Shown: one piece after another, positions 7,813 through 11,629 of the stretch
Numbering within the stretch: position 1 is the stretch's first letter
Layout of the letters: each line of letters begins with the position of its first letter
NCBI GenBank assembly: GCA_018064695.1
Contig: JAGHUU010000189.1
Location: 1 to 11,629 of the forward strand
Length of the DNA: 11,629 nt
Direction of reading: 5' to 3'
DNA from: Candidatus Blautia equi
GTDB lineage: Bacteria; Bacillota; Clostridia; Lachnospirales; Lachnospiraceae
Made by a program: the position numbers and the translations under genes
The notes under the pieces: generated by a model
Seen by the model: the letters and a program-made list of their open reading frames with translations, nothing else
Databases searched by the model: none
What the model was told of the DNA's origin: nothing

Positions 7813-8835
7813 TTATCCGATAGGCATGAAGTAAACGTCTGCTGCCTCGCCGTGATAGTAGTAGTCTACATCGTTCTGGTCGTAGCAGTCGCTCTCGTTC
7901 TGGAAACGGTACTGGTTGCCGTCGATGTCCACCCATACGCCGTCTGCGTTCAGGGTTACTACGATGGCTCTTCCGGTTCCGTCGTTGGTGTAGATGGTTC
8001 TGGTCTTTGTGTTGTCGGAGTTATCCGGGTTGTCCTTGGATGGAGCAATTCCGCCGGCTGCAGGTGCAGGTGCTTCCGGTGCCGGTTCCTCTGCTGCAGG
8101 TTCTTCCTCAACTGCTTCCACAGCAGGGGTTTCTGCAGGTGCCTCTTCCATCGGCTCCACAGCAGGTTTTTCCTCCTCTGCAGGTTTCTCTTCCACAGGC
8201 TCCTCAGCAGGTGCGCTGAACTCTTTTAATGTGGATGCAGGATCCAGGATCTGGAAGCTGTCCAGAGAGTTTCTGATGGAAGCAAGGTCGGTATTGTCAT
8301 CGTTTAAGATGGTTCCGGTAAGTGCGTAATACTCGCCGCTGTTGGCAAATACTTTTACGATCTTGTTTGCGAACTCGCCGTCCTTTTTCAGGTTCTTCAC
8401 AATGTATGCGTAGGTACTGTTTCCGTTGTTGTCCTCAGCAGAGTAGTTCTGGATCTGGTAATCGGTTCCGGCTTCTCCGCTCTCTAAGGTCTCGGCAAGA
8501 TCCTGTGTATTTGGGATGATTCTGCTGGAGAGGGCTTCCTCGCCTGCCCCGTGCTCGATCATGATGCTTCCCTCTGCCTCGGAATAGAAGCTGTAGAGGT
8601 CTTCCTGATCTACCTTCACTGCCCAGGTTGCATCAGGGAGCTTGATGGCGATCTTCTCATCTGCAGATGTGTATACGGCGTCTTTGATTCCCTCGCCGGT
8701 CTCTTCCTCCGGGAGTTCTACGCGCTCTTCGGTCTCATCCACGATCACGTCCTCTTCTTTTTTGCCGCAGGCAGTAAGGCCCATGGTAAAGCTCAGCGTC
8801 AGGGCCAGAATGGCCAGTAATTTTTTCTTATTCAT
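7813..8835 (-). CDS. Secreted lipoprotein with Ala/Pro/Glu-rich linker, function unknown
   Basis: This 340-residue protein is predicted to be exported and lipid-anchored on the outer face of the membrane. A lysine-rich start and hydrophobic segment lead to the lipobox LTAC, with the lipidated residue at C23. Four regions can be seen: a short acidic stalk (about 24-50); a globular domain (about 52-198) that starts around VYTSADEKIAIKLPDATW and ends in a LASIRNSLDSFQIL helix, loosely like PsbP-type or stress-related lipoprotein domains; a low-complexity Pro/Ala/Glu linker (about 207-262); and a C-terminal domain (about 278-340) with VVTLNADGVWVDIDGNQYRF and a Tyr/Asp-rich tail ending VYFMPIG. 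The only cysteine besides C23 is C317. The start is fixed by TAAGGAGGT seven bases upstream. The gene follows helD by 91 bases without a terminator, and a strong terminator comes after it. I do not recognise a named family. Confidence 0.88.
   Translation of the reverse strand: MNKKKLLAILALTLSFTMGLTACGKKEEDVIVDETEERVELPEEETGEGIKDAVYTSADEKIAIKLPDATWAVKVDQEDLYSFYSEAEGSIMIEHGAGEEALSSRIIPNTQDLAETLESGEAGTDYQIQNYSAEDNNGNSTYAYIVKNLKKDGEFANKIVKVFANSGEYYALTGTILNDDNTDLASIRNSLDSFQILDPASTLKEFSAPAEEPVEEKPAEEEKPAVEPMEEAPAETPAVEAVEEEPAAEEPAPEAPAPAAGGIAPSKDNPDNSDNTKTRTIYTNDGTGRAIVVTLNADGVWVDIDGNQYRFQNESDCYDQNDVDYYYHGEAADVYFMPIG
8060..8212 (-). repeat. Low-complexity repeat encoding the Pro/Ala/Glu linker of the lipoprotein
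   Basis: The hexamer GCAGGT (ACCTGC on the coding strand) occurs seven times in about 150 bases, interspersed with Glu-codon blocks. It encodes irregular Pro-Ala and Glu-Glu units. This is an in-frame, degenerate coding repeat, not a mobile or intergenic one. Its length could vary between strains. Confidence 0.6.
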
Positions 8836-8862
8836 GTGTAAACCTCCTTATTGAACCTTTAT

Positions 8863-8884
8863 CTTTTTTGTCCCCTCAAAAAAG
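8863..8884. repeat. Perfect 8-base inverted repeat upstream of the lipoprotein gene
   Basis: CTTTTTTG and CAAAAAAG are separated by six bases. The repeat lies in the 91-base gap between helD and the lipoprotein gene, 27 bases before the lipoprotein ATG. It could be an operator for a dimeric repressor, a weak bidirectional terminator-like hairpin, or chance in an A/T-tract region. No convincing -10/-35 pair was found around it. Confidence 0.4.
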
Positions 8885-8926
8885 TTGTGTTGTTTTGTTC
8901 CTCTTAAAGCTGCGGGATCTGAGTGA

Positions 8927-10978
8927 TCAGTATTCCAGCATATATAACTCATGCAGCGCGCGGGTAGCTGTGATGTACTTTGCCTGCTGCATCAGTGGTC
9001 CCTTCACCTTCTTAGAGAATATACCAAATACCTGATCGAATTCAAGTCCTTTTGCGAGATAATATGTGGTAACGATGATTCCCTTGCGGAAACTGGAGCT
9101 GTTTCGATCCAGATAGGTGAGCTTCTGTTTGGTGTCAAAGCCCTCTGCCTCCAGTTTTTCCTTCAGGTAGAGGGAAGCGGCTCTGGCCTCCGCCTCAGTG
9201 GCAAGAAGGACGGCTGTGGTCTCATACTCGCCGGTGCGGATCTTCTGCTCCTTCAGCATCAGGTCCAGAGCTTCATTAAGAGAAGTGGTCTTTTCTTCTC
9301 TCACAGGTGCGCCGTGGCGGTCAAAGAGGTCGATGTCGGTGATGCCGGTCAGGGCGTTGGCATACTCTGCGATCTCCACGGTGTTTCTGTAGCTTTTGTT
9401 CATGACGATGGTGCGGATGTTCTTGCCGAAGATCTTTGGAAGGAAGGTGAGCACGTCCTGTGTCTCCTCATCCATGGTCTGGGCTTTGTCGCCAAGGATG
9501 GTCATGCGGCATGGGAACATTTTGCGGAGGATCAGATATTGGAGTCTTGAGTAGTCCTGCATCTCATCCACCACCAGGTGTTTGATGCCGTTGTGTTCCT
9601 TCTGTTTCAGAAGGGTGTATTTCATGTAGAGGAGCGGGTAGACGTCCTCGTATTTCAGTTTTCGTTTTTCTAACGGAACGGCTTTTAATGGCCTGTAGCC
9701 TTCTCTTTTCAGGAAGCGGCTGTAGAGCACGTAGAGGTCTCTGGTCTCGTACATGGACATGAATTTTTCCATGAGGAGCTCGCGCTCTTCCTCTATAAGG
9801 TCGGCGTTTCGTAAGGTCTCCACCTGGTCTATGAAGTATTCGGCCACGGATTCCATTCTGGAGAGGAGCGGAATCTCGGTGAACTTGAAGTAAAAGAGTT
9901 CTATGAATTCTTTTTCTGTCATGGTGAAGCCTTTGTAGGTGATGTCACGGAAGTTCATGAGGTCGTCTTCCAGTTCTACGAAGTAGCCTTCCAGCTGGTT
10001 TATGAATTCTCTGGATTGTTTTCTGTTGAAGATGTCGCGCTCATCGGGCTTTTTCATCAGGCGTTCCAGATGGTCGTAGCGGTCCTCGCAGTCGTCGGCG
10101 GTGTCCTTCAACTGATGGTAGGCAAAGAGGTCAAAGCTCATCTCTCTTATGTTCTCTTCTCCGAGCTCCGGCAGGATCTGGGAGATGTAGTCGGCAAAGA
10201 CGCTGTTTGGAGAGAGGATGAGGATGTTGCTGGATTTCAGGTTTGCTCTGTCGTGGTACAGAAGGTAGGCGATCCTGTGAAGAGCGATGGAGGTTTTGCC
10301 GCTGCCGGCGGCTCCCTGGATCACCATGATCCGGTCTTTGGTGTTGCGGATGATGGCGTTCTGCTCTTTCTGGATGGTGCGGATGATGTTTTTGAGTTTT
10401 ACTGCGCTCTTGCCACCAAGTTCGGCGCCCAGGATCTCGTCATCGATCTTCATGTCGCTCTCGAATTCGTAGATCATTTTTCCCTGGCGGATCTTGTACT
10501 GCCATTTGGTGGTGACCTCGCCGGTCATTTCCCCGCCGGGGGCTTCGTAGGAGGCAGGGCCTTTGTCGTAGTCGTAGAAGAGGCCGCTCACCGGGGCACG
10601 CCAGTCGTAGACTAAGGGGATGCTGCCGGTGCGTTCGGAAAAGTTGCCGATACCTATGTAGAAGGTTTCGGGATCGTCATCTCCGTCGAAGCGGAAGTCT
10701 ACTCTTCCAAAGTATGGAGAGTCCAGCATTTTGCGGTAGCGATGACGGCGGATGCGCTGCTCCTGGTTGGCATTCACCTGATGGAGAAGGGCCTGCTGGT
10801 TGTCGTAGTTCTCGTAACCATACTGATCCATCTCGGTGTAGTTTTCCCAGTAGTATTCATGCATGCTCTCGATCTCTTTCTCCCCTTCAGCCAAGGTCTG
10901 ATCGATCTCGGAAATGCGTTTCTGTAATTTATCTAATACAAGTGACAGATAATCTCTGCCGGAGTTGTTGTTAGTCAT
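8927..10978 (-). CDS. helD: HelD, RNA-polymerase-associated UvrD-like ATPase
   Basis: HelD binds RNA polymerase and uses ATP to release or recycle stalled enzyme; it is not a classical DNA helicase. From the preferred start the protein has 683 residues, a little shorter than B. subtilis HelD. An N-terminal coiled coil (about 8-80) with a Tyr/acidic tip (about 42-59) fits the arm that enters the polymerase secondary channel. The HelD hallmark YDWRAPVSGLFYDY begins at residue 124. ATPase motifs follow: Walker A GAAGSGKT (222-229), VVDEMQDYS with D471 and E472, LGDKAQTM (495-502), KSYRN (528-532), KGLEFD (643-648) and the arginine motif TATRA with R673. The long segment between Walker A and Walker B is the expected clamp-arm insertion. 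An ATG four codons upstream (10990) has no Shine-Dalgarno, whereas GGAG lies six bases before 10978. The gene has its own promoter and is not within a resistance cluster. Confidence 0.93.
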   Translation of the reverse strand: MTNNNSGRDYLSLVLDKLQKRISEIDQTLAEGEKEIESMHEYYWENYTEMDQYGYENYDNQQALLHQVNANQEQRIRRHRYRKMLDSPYFGRVDFRFDGDDDPETFYIGIGNFSERTGSIPLVYDWRAPVSGLFYDYDKGPASYEAPGGEMTGEVTTKWQYKIRQGKMIYEFESDMKIDDEILGAELGGKSAVKLKNIIRTIQKEQNAIIRNTKDRIMVIQGAAGSGKTSIALHRIAYLLYHDRANLKSSNILILSPNSVFADYISQILPELGEENIREMSFDLFAYHQLKDTADDCEDRYDHLERLMKKPDERDIFNRKQSREFINQLEGYFVELEDDLMNFRDITYKGFTMTEKEFIELFYFKFTEIPLLSRMESVAEYFIDQVETLRNADLIEEERELLMEKFMSMYETRDLYVLYSRFLKREGYRPLKAVPLEKRKLKYEDVYPLLYMKYTLLKQKEHNGIKHLVVDEMQDYSRLQYLILRKMFPCRMTILGDKAQTMDEETQDVLTFLPKIFGKNIRTIVMNKSYRNTVEIAEYANALTGITDIDLFDRHGAPVREEKTTSLNEALDLMLKEQKIRTGEYETTAVLLATEAEARAASLYLKEKLEAEGFDTKQKLTYLDRNSSSFRKGIIVTTYYLAKGLEFDQVFGIFSKKVKGPLMQQAKYITATRALHELYMLEY

Positions 10979-10984
10979 TTGAAG

Positions 10985-10988
10985 CTCC
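10985..10988 (-). promoter_or_regulatory. helD Shine-Dalgarno that decides the start
   Basis: GGAG six bases before the ATG at 10978 supports that codon over the in-frame ATG at 10990, which overlaps this GGAG and has no purine-rich site upstream. The alternative would add only four residues (MELQ). Confidence 0.6.
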
Positions 10989-11011
10989 ATTGCGTAAAGT
11001 AGTAATGATTA

Positions 11012-11040
11012 ATTATACATGAATAGTAGGAAAAAGAAAA
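11012..11040 (-). promoter_or_regulatory. Sigma-A-type promoter of helD
   Basis: A perfect TATAAT (11012-11017) lies 34 bases before the helD ATG. The hexamer 17 bases upstream, TTTTCT, is a weak -35 within a T-rich stretch (to about 11055) that may act as an UP-like element. The site sits between the terminator of the previous unit and helD, so the untranslated leader is short, about 25-30 bases. Confidence 0.6.
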
Positions 11041-11083
11041 GAAAAAACACATCTGCCAGAACAACTCGGACGCCAGGGATATC

Positions 11084-11117
11084 AAAAAAAGAGGACCAGA
11101 GCCAGGCTCCGATCCTC
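11084..11117 (-). terminator. Strong intrinsic terminator ending the clpB-DUF4250 unit
   Basis: On the minus strand a 12-base-pair stem (11091-11117, two G-U pairs, loop of three) is followed by seven T (11084-11090). It starts 12 bases after the stop of the small DUF4250-like gene. It insulates helD from clpB transcription. Confidence 0.93.
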
Positions 11118-11129
11118 AAGAATGCTTAC

Positions 11130-11303
11130 TTAAATAAACTGATTGCTTTTCTCATCGTATTCGTAGTCGATGGATTTTAGTTTGGCGATGATTTCTTCTG
11201 CGTTGGTGTTGGTGGCGGTGCAGAAGGATTCCAGGGAATCGTAGAAATCGCGAAGTTGGGTGTTGATGTAGCTTAAGAGCATAACCGGGTCTTTTGGGAT
11301 CAT
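11130..11303 (-). CDS. DUF4250-like small protein, function unknown
   Basis: A 57-residue, acidic, probably helical cytoplasmic protein with no signal peptide and no membrane segment. The start MIPKDPVMLLSYINTQLRDF and the end with YEYDEKSNQF match my memory of the DUF4250 family found widely in Clostridia; no function is known to me. The reading frame is open further upstream to an ATG at 11357, but that would overlap the end of clpB. The ATG at 11303 has GAGGA seven bases upstream and gives the family's usual N-terminus, so it is preferred. The gene follows the clpB stop by 35 bases with no terminator between, and a strong terminator comes after it, so it is most likely co-transcribed with clpB and may be heat-inducible (inference). 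Confidence 0.85.
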   Translation of the reverse strand: MIPKDPVMLLSYINTQLRDFYDSLESFCTATNTNAEEIIAKLKSIDYEYDEKSNQFI

Positions 11304-11338
11304 AATTGGTTCCTCGTTTTCAGTGAAATTGGTGGGGT

Positions 11339-11629
11339 TCAGGCTTCTGTGCGGCATGCGGTGATGGTGAAGTCTCCATCCTGCACATCCAGAAGAAGCG
11401 TATCGCCGGTGTGAACCGATCCGGAGAGGATAGCTTTGGCAGCCAATGTCTCCACATACTTCTGGAGATAACGTTTTAAAGGACGTGCTCCATAAACAGG
11501 ATCATATCCATCCTCGATCACCTGAGCTTTGGCAGCCTCAGTAAGCGCGATGGTAAGCTCCTGCGCTTCCAGTCGCTTATTCAGATCCTTCACCAGCAAC
11601 TCGATGATACCACCGATATTACCCTTCGT
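11339..11629 (-). CDS. clpB: ClpB disaggregase, C-terminal fragment (5' part outside window)
   Basis: ClpB is the AAA+ disaggregase that works with DnaK to rescue aggregated proteins. The last 96 residues are visible and start mid-gene at the window edge. They carry the small C-terminal subdomain of the second ATPase ring, including YDPVYGARPLKRYLQ, whose GARPLKR is the sensor 2 segment with its conserved arginine. The ending KAILSGSVHTGDTLLLDV followed by a short tail is typical of ClpB. Members of the ClpA/ClpC/ClpE group share GARPLRR-like segments, but the NIGGIIELLVKDLNKRL context and the length fit clostridial ClpB better. A DUF4250-like small gene follows in the same direction. Confidence 0.87.
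   Translation of the reverse strand, partial: TKGNIGGIIELLVKDLNKRLEAQELTIALTEAAKAQVIEDGYDPVYGARPLKRYLQKYVETLAAKAILSGSVHTGDTLLLDVQDGDFTITACRTEA

Noticed and set aside
7994..8329. Plus-strand Ala/Ser/Gly-rich open frame
   Set aside because: It is the antisense of the Pro/Ala/Glu linker of the lipoprotein; its low complexity is inherited from the real gene.
8836..8926. Promoter for the lipoprotein gene
   Set aside because: GATAAA- and CAATAA-like -10 candidates have no -35 at suitable spacing, and one overlaps the ribosome site. I could not support a promoter here.
8919..8930. CTGA-GTGA-TCAG dyad at the helD stop codon
   Set aside because: The stem is only four base pairs with no T-run after it, so it is not a believable terminator for helD.
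11056..11080. Direct GCCAG repeats between the terminator and the helD promoter
   Set aside because: Two five-base copies 16 bases apart are expected by chance, and there is no further copy or dyad.
11130..11357. Longer 75-residue form of the DUF4250-like gene starting at 11357
   Set aside because: It overlaps the clpB end, and its extra 18 residues do not look like the family start. The ATG at 11303 has a proper Shine-Dalgarno and the expected N-terminus.
1..11629. Mobile element, CRISPR array, tRNA/rRNA, riboswitch, defence island or toxin-antitoxin system
   Set aside because: No transposase, integrase, spaced repeats, RNA-gene signatures or small paired genes were seen. AddAB and HelD are UvrD-like but have housekeeping motifs and context, so they do not form a new defence system.

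Overview
The window looks like an ordinary chromosomal segment of a Gram-positive anaerobe of the Clostridia, most likely Lachnospiraceae (inference). The clues are AddA/AddB instead of RecBCD, an Hsp33 of Firmicutes type, a ClpB C-terminus followed by a DUF4250-like small protein, a HelD of Firmicutes type, AGGAGG ribosome binding sites and moderate GC content. No sign of phage, insertion sequences, CRISPR or recent transfer was seen.

Every convincing gene is on the minus strand, so transcription runs from high to low coordinates. In transcription order: the 3' end of clpB enters at the right edge and is followed 35 bases later by a 57-residue DUF4250-like gene, then a strong intrinsic terminator. 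Next is a sigma-A-type promoter and helD, an RNA-polymerase-associated UvrD-like ATPase. It is followed after 91 bases by an acidic, Ala/Pro/Glu-linker lipoprotein that ends in a second strong terminator. A new transcription unit then starts, with an extended -10 promoter. It holds a class I methyltransferase (YqeM-like), hslO (Hsp33), addB and addA in close succession, and addA runs off the left edge with about 854 codons visible.

Functionally the window joins protein quality control (ClpB, Hsp33), recycling of RNA polymerase (HelD) and recombinational repair of double-strand breaks (AddAB). Hsp33 (Zn cysteines) and AddB (predicted 4Fe-4S cysteines) are both cysteine-metal proteins in one operon. 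A shared stress logic is possible but unproven. The parts whose role is not known are the lipoprotein, the DUF4250-like small protein, and a perfect 8-base inverted repeat in front of the lipoprotein gene. The longest gaps without genes are about 150-165 bases, and they hold the promoters and terminators listed here.
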